Source of the DNA: Bilabrum cf. latius
Lineage: Eukaryota; Bigyra: Bicosoecida; Bigyra; Bicosoecida
Direction: 5' to 3'
NCBI GenBank assembly: GCA_965178125.1
Contig: OZ237765.1
Coordinates: 682,001 to 746,000 of the forward strand
Length of the DNA stretch: 64,000 nt
Below are positions 24,299 to 35,350 of the stretch, piece after piece. The translations under genes and the position numbers were made by a program. Under the pieces are notes generated by a model. The model worked only from the letters and a program-made list of their open reading frames with translations. It was not told where the DNA came from and did not search any database. Positions within the stretch are counted from its first letter, which is position 1, and every line of letters begins with the position of its first letter.

Positions 24299-24604
24299 CG
24301 AGACCTACTTAGTAGGTTTTACTTGGCTGGCGTGCTGGGTCGGGCTGTCCTGTCCCCTGTTGCCACTGATGCAGATTGTGGGACAATCATGGGGTCTGAA
24401 CATGCGATCTGCATCGGTTGATTGGTTGCTTTTTTGATCGATCGATTGATCGACTGACTGGCGGACTGGCTGGTCTTCTTCGGAAGGCTGTCGGTGTATC
24501 ACATTATGAAGCTGAAGCACACAACTCTCACGCGGGAGACACAAACACGGCCTTCACAACAGAGGTAGCATGGATACAACCGACTCCGCGATCGTATTAA
24601 AAAT
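24299..24604. other. Intergenic, no gene seen
   Basis: A GATCGATCGATTGATCGACTGACTGG-like run near 24433-24470 gives short inverted repeats, and the last 80 bases are AT-rich. Nothing else recognisable; probably terminator of the hydrolase gene and promoter of array gene C. Confidence 0.5.
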
Positions 24605-27600
24605 ATGAGTCTTTATTTTGTGTTGATTTGCCTCTGCGCACTGTCTAGGTCGCTTCCGACTATGAATCCCCATCTGAATGTGGTGCGCGCTACTGCAACC
24701 ACAGCATTAGGAAGCAATATTCCGAGTATAGCAGAGGACACGTATCATATTGACGTAGTTCCAGAGGCTATCGCATCTAGATTTGCCTTTGTTCTGATGA
24801 ACCCATCTCCTACTGGACCCCCAGGGTTCCTTCGCGTGTTGGACGTCGCTGGCACCAACCAATCATCCCTCTGCTGGAACTCGGTACCTCTGTATTCTCC
24901 GTATGCCCAGCCGTCGGTACACTGGATATTTGACTCATGCTCATAGCAGGTCAATGCTAGATTGCAGAAAGGTACATGCGTTGCACGAGCGGTTGTAATC
25001 GACGCTGATGTTCTGAAATTGTTCCTAATAGACCTGACCCGCTATGTGAACGATGGCTGCAGCGGTAGCACTGATGTCATTCCTTCCAGACCTAACATCG
25101 AATTCGATATGGGGCCACTGCGGGCGCAAATAGGCCGAGGATCGATCAGCGCGGTCCACTTTGCGGATCCTCCTGCGCCTTTCGCCGCGGGCAGAGCCAG
25201 TGCCAGCAACACTAACAGTGGCACTCATGATCATCAAAATCGGCATAGGGTAGTCGTCACAATTGACGGAGAGAGGCCTGTCACTGGCACTAGAAGCAGG
25301 GGATCCAAGGATGGCGGGCAGCAGGCGGCGGGGCACCCAGCACACATCGTCGCAGTGGATCTAGATCTAGATATGGGGACAGGAGCCGTCGCGTTTATAT
25401 CCCCGCTATCCCGACCACCAAGGTATGAAGGGCTCATGTTCAGCCCAATAAGCTATGGGGAGTCACTAGGCACGCTGATCACCGTGTCAAGCACACAAAT
25501 AGTGCTTGGTGACCAGCGTGGAACCGGCGAGGCGGGCTATGCTGCTGGACTGCTCCTGGTCTCCCTTCGGTCTTAGTTCGTTAACATGGTGGCAAGACAG
25601 ATCCTGCACAAAGCAGCCGTAGGGGCGATCGTGGGAGTGAATCTGCAGACGGGTGAAATTGCAGTGGTGTGGGCGTTTGAGTGCAGGGGCCGTGGCTGTG
25701 CCCAGTTCCGCACGATGCAGTGCAAGCATCCACGCTCCGCCGGGCCCTGCACCATACTTCAAGTGCACCTGATCGGCCAGTCGACGCGATTGCTGCAGGA
25801 AAATGATGGATTGAGCAAGGATCTGGATTTAGACGAAGCAGTGATGGCGTAGATTCCTGTCCTTGCTGTTGCCATAGGCTGGAACAGGACCATTAGCCCG
25901 GGCCGAGAAGCGCGCAAGTTCGGTCGTTCCATTGCTCCTGCCCTGTACATGGGCACCAAGCCAGGCGGGGACGATGATTTGCAGGATGACCCTGCCGAAG
26001 ATGACCAAGAGGTGGCTGATGATACCGATGCAGATGATGACGATTGCATTGTCGCCCCCGACACTGTGGACCACGATGGCGGTGAGGACGAGGATACTGC
26101 TGGCACACCAGAGACCAGCGGACATGGTCTCTCGGACCCAGCGCGCCAGGATGTCCCCAGCTATTTGTTTGTGTTGCAGTTTCCCTTTGCGGCCAAGCGC
26201 CGTGTGCATGCGACGCGAGAACAGGGCCGAGATGCACGGCAGGCACATGCAGGGGCTGCAGGGGACAGCACTGATCAGGAGCGGGAGCGCCAGTCAGTCG
26301 TTCCTGTCGGTCTGGTCTTGCAGCAGCCGTGCGTGGTGCGCGGCCAGTTTCTGCCTAGCGCGATCGTGCAGGGTGCCCATCTCGCGCTGTTGCAGACAAA
26401 CTGTCCGTCCGCCTCAGTCGATGACGATGTCGGGCCGATGGAGTGGGGATGGAAAGGACAGTTTGGCTGCATGTCAATGCTGCTCGATGTGGAAAGTGGG
26501 GTTGTTCGCTGGCAGGAAGCGAGCGCGTGTCTCCTGCGCACTGATTCGAGGACCAGCGGGCTGTCTCCTGTGATGCTGCCTCCCTCCATGGCGAGGCTCG
26601 TGAGGTATCCCAGCTTGTATCTGGACGGTATTTTACACACTAAGGAGGTACAAACGAGGGAAAGCGACGGGCAACGCACCACTAGTGGGGTTATATAGCA
26701 ATAGGAACGTGCCGCATGGCGCACGCGATGGGCCGGCCTGCAGGTGTACGTCCTGAATACGGGAGCGATCGAGAGTGGCGGCGGCCTGCGGACGAATGCA
26801 TCCGTGCACCTGCTGCTCAGGGATGTTCTCACAGGACAGGTGCTACGGAACGAAATGGTATTAAAGGTACCGGGACTCGTTCTATTTGTGGAGGGAAGGC
26901 CTGCCCTGGCCTACAACGATGACTGCAGTACCAGCACCACGGGCAGCACTAGCTATGAACTGCAGTCACCTCCAGAGAGCGACGGGGAGACAGCATGGGC
27001 GCTGTGCATGCTGTTTAGAATCAGCGCAGTTCCAAAGCTCAGGACAGTTAGTTACAACATCAGGATCCGGCTGGGAGCTGTTCCGGATAACTCGCCGGCC
27101 GATCCACCGGAGCAGGATGAAGAGGACAGCTCTCAGGCTGGCAGCCCACAGGCACAGCCTGTGGCACCATTTGCGCTTGAGACTCCGTACCCCGTCTTGC
27201 CTGCCTATCCGTCTGCGGGGGTATTGCCGCTACCAACTGCTAGTCCGCCTCTGCCAGAACCGTCTGATCTGCCGTCAGCATCTGGAACTGCTGGCCCTAC
27301 TCCGCCCGCTGGTGGGCATGCCAGTGGTGGTCGCGCAAGGAGCGGCAGAGGCAGGGATGCGTGGATTGCTGTCGCGGTTGCTTCTTTCGCTTGCGTAGCA
27401 GGGGTACTGGCGTGGATGGTAATAATGGGTGGCAGATCTAAGGCCATCACGGCATCAGGCGCACAGGTCTAGACCAGGGGGCGGCGCTCATCTACATCCA
27501 GGGGGGCATACCATCGAGTGTTGGGCGAGGCTGAGGCTGAGGCTGAGGCTGAGGCTGGGGTTAGAATCGAGGAGGGCAGTGGCAGTGGATCGTATGTGGA

Positions 27601-27607
27601 TGGTTAA
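24605..27607 (+). CDS. Array gene C: type I membrane protein with Trp-motif ectodomain
   Basis: One frame from ATG 24605 to TAA 27605-27607, 1000 residues, with six TAGs (24944, 25574, 25850, 26696, 26702, 27470). A clear signal peptide MSLYFVLICLCALSRS opens the protein. Motifs shared with the paralogues are VNLQTGEIAVVWAFEC near 25640, DVESGVVRWQEASAC near 26485 and VHLLLRDVLTGQVLRNE near 26802. A Pro/Ser stalk (PYPVLPAYPSAGVLPLPTAS) precedes a transmembrane segment at residues about 919-943. The tail contains a GAGGCT hexamer repeat coding Glu-Ala. The TAA stop, with the end SYVDG close to the YVRLDD end of gene B, is evidence that TAA is still a stop. Confidence 0.75.
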
Positions 27608-27800
27608 GGGTAATGGTTGAGGTGGGATTGCGCGGTGGGGGCCTGCGACCGGTCGTTGCGACCGCGCGATTCAAGTTGTTGCCCGCGGGCTATCCCGGAA
27701 CCCGGACCTCCTGCGCAAAAGACTACTTTGTTTTCGCTCTACTTCTTCCCATTGGCAGACCTACTCACTAGTCCCGTACATCAGTAAATTGTGTAGTTGA

Positions 27801-30800
27801 ATGAATGTATTGTTATGCCTTATCTTTGCAGCAGCAGCTGTGGTGCTGGCTAGTCGCCCACTTGGCGGCATGGCAATTAGGTCGGCTCAATTTATCGATC
27901 CAAGGGGACAAATATCAAAGGCTAATGTGACCCATGCATGGTGGGGCGGGCAAAACTTGCAGTATGATCCATCCTATGCAACGCGTATAGCACGTGTACC
28001 TACCGAGCGAGACTCTATTCCGGTTGTGCTTGTCACTAGCACTCTTTAGATCAGGCAAGGATAGTTCGAGCTTCGTCTAGCGATGCTGCACTCTACAAAG
28101 GGAGAACTAGTGTGGATATCTTCGGTCATCGACCGATAGTCCAGGCGTAGATCTGCCCAGTGGATCCGCGGCCCTACATACGAGGCTAGCACGGCAACCG
28201 GCCTTCCGTGCTTCGCCAGAATCGTTTCGGCAGGGGCAGTAGCCGTCCATGTGTTCATCGTCAATGTGTGCAAAGCCATAGAACAATCGCAAGATGGTTA
28301 TCCCCCTCACGCTCGCGAGGGCCGCCCGGCGTCCGTCGTGTACCTGTCCTAGGTGATGAGCGACTGGACCGACAGGCAGACGATGCCGAGCGCCCCTGCC
28401 TTTCTAAATGACGGCCGCAACGTGGCCCCCGATGACCCTCACTACGTGTTAATTGCAGCGCATGGTATCATTTGGGACCACTCGTATCCTGTCAAGTCAT
28501 ATGCTCCGGCTCTGCTCAGCATCAACATGAGGGATGCTCGCCTGCACTACGTCCAGCCGTTGAACCAGGATCCAAATGCACTTATTGAGGGTGCATTGGC
28601 GCGGAGTAGCACTGATCCGTTCTGGGCCAGTCTCCCTCTGCTTGTGAAGGTTTCTGATTTCCGCTTGGTGCGTGTGTTTGCCGAGGGTGGCAAGCAGCAA
28701 GCCGCGAGCGTGCTGCTTGTGTCTCTGTCGCTTGTCGCGAGCCCGTTATCCAATGCACACATTATACCGCGTTCTACGCCTTTGGTTGCCGTCTTGGCAA
28801 TGTAGGGTTCGACCGGGCGCATGCTTGGCTCATGGGTCATGTCCTGCGAGGACCCTGGGTTGCCCTGCAACCGCACGTGGCTTGGGGTCAACACTCCCAC
28901 GCAGGACATGCCAGAGCTGCAATTCGAGCACCTGGGGGGCGATTCTGGCATTGAGTCCACGATGGAAGTCGTGCCAGTGGTAGAAGATGGGACAGAGGGC
29001 CGTGGGCAGTGCTCTGCCAGTGGGAGCGTTGTGGTGCCAGCGACCTACAGCCACATCACTGTCGCTGCCGAACGGAAGACAGGGGCCATAGCCATGCAGG
29101 GCAGGATCCTTCCAGGGGACGGACTGCTGACTGGACCCACTGGCGGCCGAGCGGAGGCTCTGAAGGGTCAGAGCAAAGCAGTCGGTGGGGCCTTCGATGC
29201 GGATTCCCCGTCCACACCAGCGATTGATCTACCTGATCGCGCGGCCAGTGGGGCTGGTAGCGTGAACGGCATCGCCAGACAGGACCGGTACATCTCGCTG
29301 GCTGGTGTGGTAGGCATGCGGCTGCAAGTGTCCATGGATGGGTGCAGCGACGATAGAAATCATGCGGTTAGCAGCTCAATGTCCGCTGCTGTCGGGCCAG
29401 TGTGGGGCACCGGCCTGCCTTCCACACGACTTTTGCTCCAAACTGTCCAGGGAGATCTTGTGCCAGGCGGGGCCGTGCTAGTGCAGGCAAAGGCTCCCAC
29501 CGCCGACTTGTCTATCTTAAAATATGACATGTCCTGGGAGGCGGAGGGACAGTACGGCTGCCTGATGCAGCTGATGGAGCTGGAGACTGGCCGGGTGCTC
29601 TGGGAGGATGCAGCGGCGTGTCTACTGCCCGTGAACTACAAAGCATCGTGGATGAGGACGCGAAATCATCAGGTGGGCGAGGTTGCCTTGCTGAAGTACC
29701 CCACGGGCTCTAGCAGCAGCAGCATCATCTCATCAGGGGTGAAGGCAGGGGCGATGGCAGCTCCAGGCTCCCTCCGCATGGATTATCGGTGGTGCATTGC
29801 CTCGATGCACTACAGCAGCATACCCGGCAGGGACATCATGGATACCAACTTCACTGCGCACCTGCTGCTTAGAGATCTCCTCACCGGCAGAGTGCTCAGG
29901 AATCAGCTCGTAGCATCGGTGGCTGGCATGCACCTGTCGCCTGGGGCAAGTTTTCCGTCACTGTTTGTCGGACCGGGCGTATCGAATGCAAGTGTGCACG
30001 GTGTGGTGGCAGAGACCGTGAACTGTACCTGCCTGACGTACGTGTGCAGCGCGATCAGGCACGACAGTGGGATGCTCGCCACGATCCGAGCGTGCGTCAG
30101 CAGCCGTGTCCACGATGGGTCTAGCCAGGGTGCCGCGGACGACCGGGGGAACATTCCGTGGTTTGACCTGGAACGCAGCTACCCAGCGTTGGCCGCCTAC
30201 CCCTCTCCAGGGTTTCTGCCGCGACCCACCGCGAGTCCGGGATCGATTCCGGCTGCGTCGGCATCGCCCTCCCCCGGTGGTGCTGGTCCGGGTCACTCTG
30301 GCACTGGCTCGGGCGGGTCTGGCGGTGTCCCGCATCAGGGCATGTACGGAGGCATGGCGTTTCTCGGGTGTGCGTGCGCGGTTGGGCTTGCCGTAGTGCT
30401 CGCTCGATGGCGGGGGGCATGGGGTGGTGGTGAATCTGCGGGTGGCTACAGGCGCGTTGAAGAGGACGAGGACGGATCGAACGAGGGTGTGCTCGGAGGG
30501 AGAAGGGAGAGAGGGGAGGCAGTGCTTGAGAAGATCGCGGATCCGGAGTCGCAATTCGAATCCATCGAGATGTCGGATGCGGTTGCAAACACTGGGAGGA
30601 AGGGATCCGCTGGTGCCAGTGGCTGGGGCACCTCCTCCAGCGGCGGCAGCGGTGGCGTGCCCGGTTCATCCCAGCCAATGCTGCTGGTGGCCGAAGATGG
30701 TTCGCCGCGGGTTCGCCGCCGATCCTCAGGGGAGCCCGACGATGAGTACGAGCACGCTGAACACGGATCTGCCTCCGGCGGCATCATCATGGGCGGAATG

Positions 30801-30911
30801 CTCGGAGCCGCCGAAGTCTGCCATACCGCCGTTGAACCGATAGAAGATACAGCGGAGCAGGGCGGGCGCGGCGCCATGGTACCACACGCGCGAGTCGGGG
30901 CAGAAGTATGA
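27801..30911 (+). CDS. Array gene D: type I membrane protein with Trp-motif ectodomain
   Basis: One frame from ATG 27801 to TGA 30909-30911, 1036 residues. Five TAGs all lie in the N-terminal third (28047 to 28805); the remaining 696 residues have none. Signal peptide MNVLLCLIFAAAAVVLAS. Motifs: LAMLHSTKGELVWISS near 28085, ELETGRVLWEDAAAC near 29578 and AHLLLRDLLTGRVLRNQ near 29857. Stalk YPALAAYPSPGFLPRPTAS, then a transmembrane segment (about residue 850-870, LGCACAVGLAVVLARW) and an acidic, Ser/Gly-rich tail of about 165 residues. Only 193 bases separate it from gene C. It is the clearest member for building a family profile. Confidence 0.78.
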
Positions 30912-31338
30912 TGCGTGATTGATCATGCTCTGGACGGTGCGTGGCATTCAACGTTTGTGAAATGTTAGTTGGCGTTGCATGAACAGGACGAGTGCGTGAA
31001 GGTGCGGGAGGGGGCAATGGAGTGAGTCACGTGTACCTGTGTTGGTCCGGTGAGGCGCGTGCCACTGCCGCGCGGGGCAAAGGTTGGCCATAGGCGCCAA
31101 AAGGAAAAACTGCTGTTCACTACCGAAGGTTCGCTGTGAGCAAAACGCAAATCCAAGATGTTTGCCCGTCACTCGTTTCCAGGAGGTCAAGGAACAATGA
31201 GGTATACGCGATAACTAGTTGCTTAAGATGCGAACCACGTCGACGATGACGCGAGGTTTGGTACGTTCCGGTCTGTTGTTCCAGCGTAGCCTGGCGCGAT
31301 GGAGTTTCTCTCTTTAGGCACAGCGCCTCTGTGATAAA
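30912..31338. other. Intergenic, no gene seen
   Basis: Nothing coding is supported on either strand: the minus-strand ORFs here are short and do not connect through TAG to anything. It holds the 3' flank of array gene D and the promoter side of MOCS1A. Confidence 0.5.
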
Positions 31339-33171
31339 ATGCGCTCGACGGAATTTGTACATGATCATTGCAAGCGTACTTTGTCTGCTGCAGCCCCTCC
31401 TGGAAGTCGTCTAGCCCGGCTTCGGGAAGCATTGAACTCTGAGGAAGGGCACGCGATCACTTCCACCTACCTGAAAAAGCCGAACGTGAGGTCTTAGCCC
31501 GATAGGAAGCACGATACGGAAACAAATGACGCGCTTTTAGGTGCAGAGGGGCGATCCGGAGTGCTTCGGTGGTGGCCGAACCACCTGCCGCTCCCCTCCG
31601 ATCGCGACCTCGCCGCATCAGCCGCCCAGGTGGAGCGCATCCTCGAAACCAGCCGCGTCCAGGATGGCGCATAGCATCTCACGTCTCAACCTACCGCGCT
31701 GACCGACCGATGGGGCCGCCAGCACGACTATCTGCGCATGTCTCTCACCGAGCGGTGCTCCCTCCGCTGCGTGTACTGCATGCCCCCCGAGGGCGTGGCT
31801 CTCACTCCCGAGGAGCACCTGGCCAGCGATGACGAATTGGTCGCAATGGCGGGGGCACTCGCCGCCGGTGCGGGCGTCTCCAAGATCCGTCTCACGGGCG
31901 GAGAGCCGTTCGTGAGGCCTGGCGCGGACCGCCTGGTCGAGCGGCTGGCTGCGCTGCCGGGGATCAGGTCAGTCGCCGCCACGTCCAACGCGATCGCGCT
32001 GAGCCCCAGGCGGCTGGCGAGGCTCAGCAGGGCCGGTCTGTAGGCGCTCAACATCTCCCTGGATACCGTGGACAGGCTGCTCTTCCAGCAGGTGGCGAGG
32101 AGGGATGCGCTGCCTGCCGTGCTGAGGGCCGTCGATGCAGCTGCAGGGCTTGCCGAGGCGGTCCGGCTGCGTGACGAGTGCGATTCGTCGATTGGCTAGG
32201 CCGGGAGTGGCCAGGACCCGACGGTGGAGTGGGGGCGATTGCACGGGGTGGTTACAACCGACGGGAAGGGTGCTAGGGCGGCAGGCAGCGAGAGTGATCC
32301 AGGCCAGGGCCAGGGCCAGGGCCAGGGCCAGGGCCAGGGCCAGGGCGAGGGCCAGGGTGAAGGCGAGGGCGAGGGCGAGGGCGAGTGTGGGGTGGACGAC
32401 AGACGTACAGGTGGGAAGCACAGCCTGCGCTCGGTGAAGGTCAACTGCGTCGTGATCCGAGGCATGAACAGCGATCCGGGGCAGCTCGCAGCCGTGGCCC
32501 GACTCGCTGAGGAACGTTCGCTGGACGTTCGGTTCATCGAGTGCATGCCGTTCGAGGGAAACGGATGGCGGCGGGACTCGCTGGTGGGGCAGGAAGAGAT
32601 CCTGGCGGGACTCAGGGAACAACTGCCGGGGCTGGAGCTGGACAGGCACAGGCACGCTGCGCATGGAGCCCAGGACAGGGGCGGCGATAAAGCGACATCA
32701 TTGCCGGGACCAGAGGACGGGCAGCGCGGCAGCACTGTACCGCCCATGGCCCTCGACCCGCCGCACCATCGTCTGCCGCCGCTCCCGCTGGGCAGCGACA
32801 CCTCCCGGCAGTGGAGGGTGCCCGGGTGGAAGGGCACCGTCGGTGTTGTGGCCTCCATGACCCGGCCCTTCTGCGGCGGTTGCAACCGGTTGAGGCTGAC
32901 GTCAGAGGGGCGGCTAAAGACGTGCCTGTTCGGGTCGGAGCAGGAGGAAGTGGGCTTGCTGCGGGCCTTGCGAGGGGGTGCGAAGGAGGCGGAGCTGGCA
33001 CAGCTGGCCGCACTGGCGCTGGGGAGGAAGCATCGACAGCTGGGCGGACACGCGAGTCCTGACGAGATCAGCCGTGCGGCGGTGGAATCGTCATCTGCGA
33101 GTGGCAGCAGCCGAGAGTCAGGCGGGGAGGGCGCGAGGACTAGCCGACCCATGATCCTGATCGGGGGATGA
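31339..33171 (+). CDS. MOCS1A: MOCS1A / MoaA, GTP 3',8-cyclase of molybdenum cofactor synthesis
   Basis: Radical-SAM enzyme converting GTP to 3',8-cyclo-GTP, first step of molybdopterin synthesis; mitochondrial in other eukaryotes. ATG 31339 to TGA 33169-33171, 610 residues, no intron. Start of the fold LTDRWGRQHDYLRMSLTERC leads to the first cluster CSLRCVYC (CxxxCxxC), then GGEP (LTGGEPFVRPG) and NISLDTVDRL. The second cluster is CGGCNRLRLTSEGRLKTCLF (Cx2Cx13C), and the essential C-terminal Gly-Gly is present in RPMILIGG. TAGs at 31495, 31672, 32041 and 32197; the third is inside GL-x-ALNISLDT. An insertion of about 85 residues with a Gly-Gln/Gly-Glu repeat interrupts the barrel before VKVNCVV. 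No MOCS1B (MoaC) part is fused. Confidence 0.94.
32302..32386 (+). repeat. CAGGGC hexamer minisatellite inside MOCS1A
   Basis: CAGGGC units followed by GAGGGC variants code (GQ)n then (GE)n within the MOCS1A insertion. It stays in frame because the unit is six bases, so length changes would be tolerated. Confidence 0.9.
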
Positions 33172-33308
33172 TGGCAGATCAGCATGATCCGATGCGTATA
33201 GATGTCTATGGATATGAATTTGACCTAAAATGGATAATTGACCTAATCTTCTGACAATTTACGTAACGCGTGGCCCTACCCCGGCTCGCTGGCTGGCGAA
33301 TACAGACC

Positions 33309-35084
33309 TCAATCTGAACCCCCTCGAGCGCACCTGCACCCTCCAGCCGCCAGCTTGTTCACCAAGTCGACCATCGTATCGCTGGGCCGAGCCTCGCCCG
33401 CCTGCTCCTCCAGCACTTTCACGCACTCCCAATGGCCAAACACAGCCGCGGCTTCAATTGGGGCCATGGGGCCCAGGCCCCTGAAGCTGCTGGTGCGTCG
33501 GACGCCGCCTGCCAGTTTGCCCAGCCTCAGTCGCTTGGCCAGCTCCATGGGCCTGCCCTCGCTCGCCGCCTTGAATACTCTCCCTGCGTCCCTGTGCGCC
33601 TCATGTGCCCGCCTGAATGCAAGCAAATCGTGCTTCCTGAGCGCCGCTCTGGAGCCCAGCAGCCCGGGCACTCGTTTCGGCAGCTTGGTGCCGGTGCAGC
33701 GCCTGGTCCTGCCCGCGTGCACCAACAGGTCCACTACGCCTGTCCTGGCTAGAGCTCTGCAGGTGCCGATTGCTCTGCGAAACAGATCTGCCTCACATCT
33801 TAGTTCGCCTACTCTGATGTAGATTTGTCCCAGATCTGTGATCCAGTTGGCCATCCCGCATAGCAACCAGATATCGGAGTCCACCAGGGCCCGTGACAAG
33901 CCGTCTAGCCTAGATTGCACTAAAGCTTTATGCGCTGATGTATTTTTCACGGTCAATGCTAAATCATACTGCGGAACAATGATGCCAGGCTCTCCTTCCC
34001 ATGCGCCGCCAATATAGGTGCACATTGGCGGCAGACCCAAGGGCTGGAGCAGGCTCTGCATAGCTGCAGCGAGCGATGCGGCCTCGTTCTCTAGCAGCAG
34101 TGGGAGCTCTAGAGGCTCTGTCAGGCAATCATAGTTGCTGGTGAAGTGCCGCACGACAGCGAAGTGGTGGGCCACCTGCACGGCTGCCCGGGATCTCTTG
34201 AGGAACTGGTGGGCGTTCTTGGTTGCCATACCGCATGTCACCATGGTGCGCTCATCGAAATGGCTGGTACTGGATCCAATTTTGGTGGTTATAAGCATGG
34301 GATGGCAGCTCAGGATCCTCCACAGCAACAGATGCTCTGTTACAGCCGACGTAGAAGCCATTGCCGCCTGGGGCCTCCGCTGAAGTCCCCATATCGTCAC
34401 CTCCTCCAACGCGCAGTTGTCAACGAGCTTCAACAGCACCTTCTGCACGGTATCATCGCACGCTTCAGCTGTTCCGCCGGTGTGAAGCTAGCGCAGGCAG
34501 CAGTTGGCCTGAATCAGCTCGAAGAAGGACACCATCGCTCCTACGGAGTTGAACATCGGACGGCCGGCTAAGCTACTAGGGCTGACTACCTTCCCAAAAT
34601 TGAACTGCGGCAAGTAGGCCTGCCCTGATACAACCGAAAAGTGCAGTAGCGTATCGTTTTCTGCCAATGCCTTTCCTAGCTGCATCCAACCGAAAGGCAT
34701 CTGTGGTCCATCCAGCTCCAAGCCATTTTCCACGAGAACTTGAAGGCTCGTCAGACTCGGAGCTTCTCTAATTAGATATGCTAATTCGCTGCATACCTTC
34801 GGGTCGCTTGTGATCGATATTTGAAGGGTCCTCAGGTTTGGCATAGTTTCCGCGAAATGATAGAACCAACACTCGCAGCCGCTCAAGTCCAGCTGCAACT
34901 TGCAGCAGAAATGCTCGAGAGGCGAGTCAATGCACAACACTTTCATCAAATTATCGAAGCAGTCTTCGTCGTACTCGCGTGCCTCCTCAATGACGACCGT
35001 ATCAATGTGGCGAGAACAATGGATTGTGTCAATTGCTTCATTCGTTCGCTCCAGGTTCTGAATCACTCCTGAACCAATGATCAT
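33309..35084 (-). CDS. LRR/ankyrin-type protein
   Basis: ATG at 35084, one TAG at 34488-34490, stop TGA at 33309-33311; 591 residues. The N-terminal third has leucine-rich-repeat-like strands (PNLRTLQISI, APSLTSLQVLVENGL). The C-terminal part carries VFKAASEGRPMELAKRLRLG followed by an ankyrin-like IEAAAVFGHWECVKVLEE. The EGRPMELA-x-RLRLG block is almost identical in the gene at 43494-44881, so the two are paralogues that share the C-terminal module but differ upstream. Probably a protein-interaction adaptor. The ATG is not preceded by a close in-frame stop, so the start could lie slightly further upstream. Confidence 0.72.
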
Positions 35085-35350
35085 CGTTCTAGAGGTATTG
35101 ATGATGACTCCTATTTTGGTTTATTTTTCAAATAATGGCCGTGTAGGGCGATTGAATAGTGCAGCAACTTGAAGACGATTCTTGCAGCAATGCAGTGCAG
35201 CCGAAAGCAAGTGCTCCACAACAATCATCAGTCGAGTTTACTGCTAGAGGACGGCGTAAAACAAGCTCCTTGGATGTGAATACCATGCAGCCTGTCAAAT
35301 ACTCAGATACGATGCCTAACTCCAGTACGATAGACTCTACTCAACAATTT

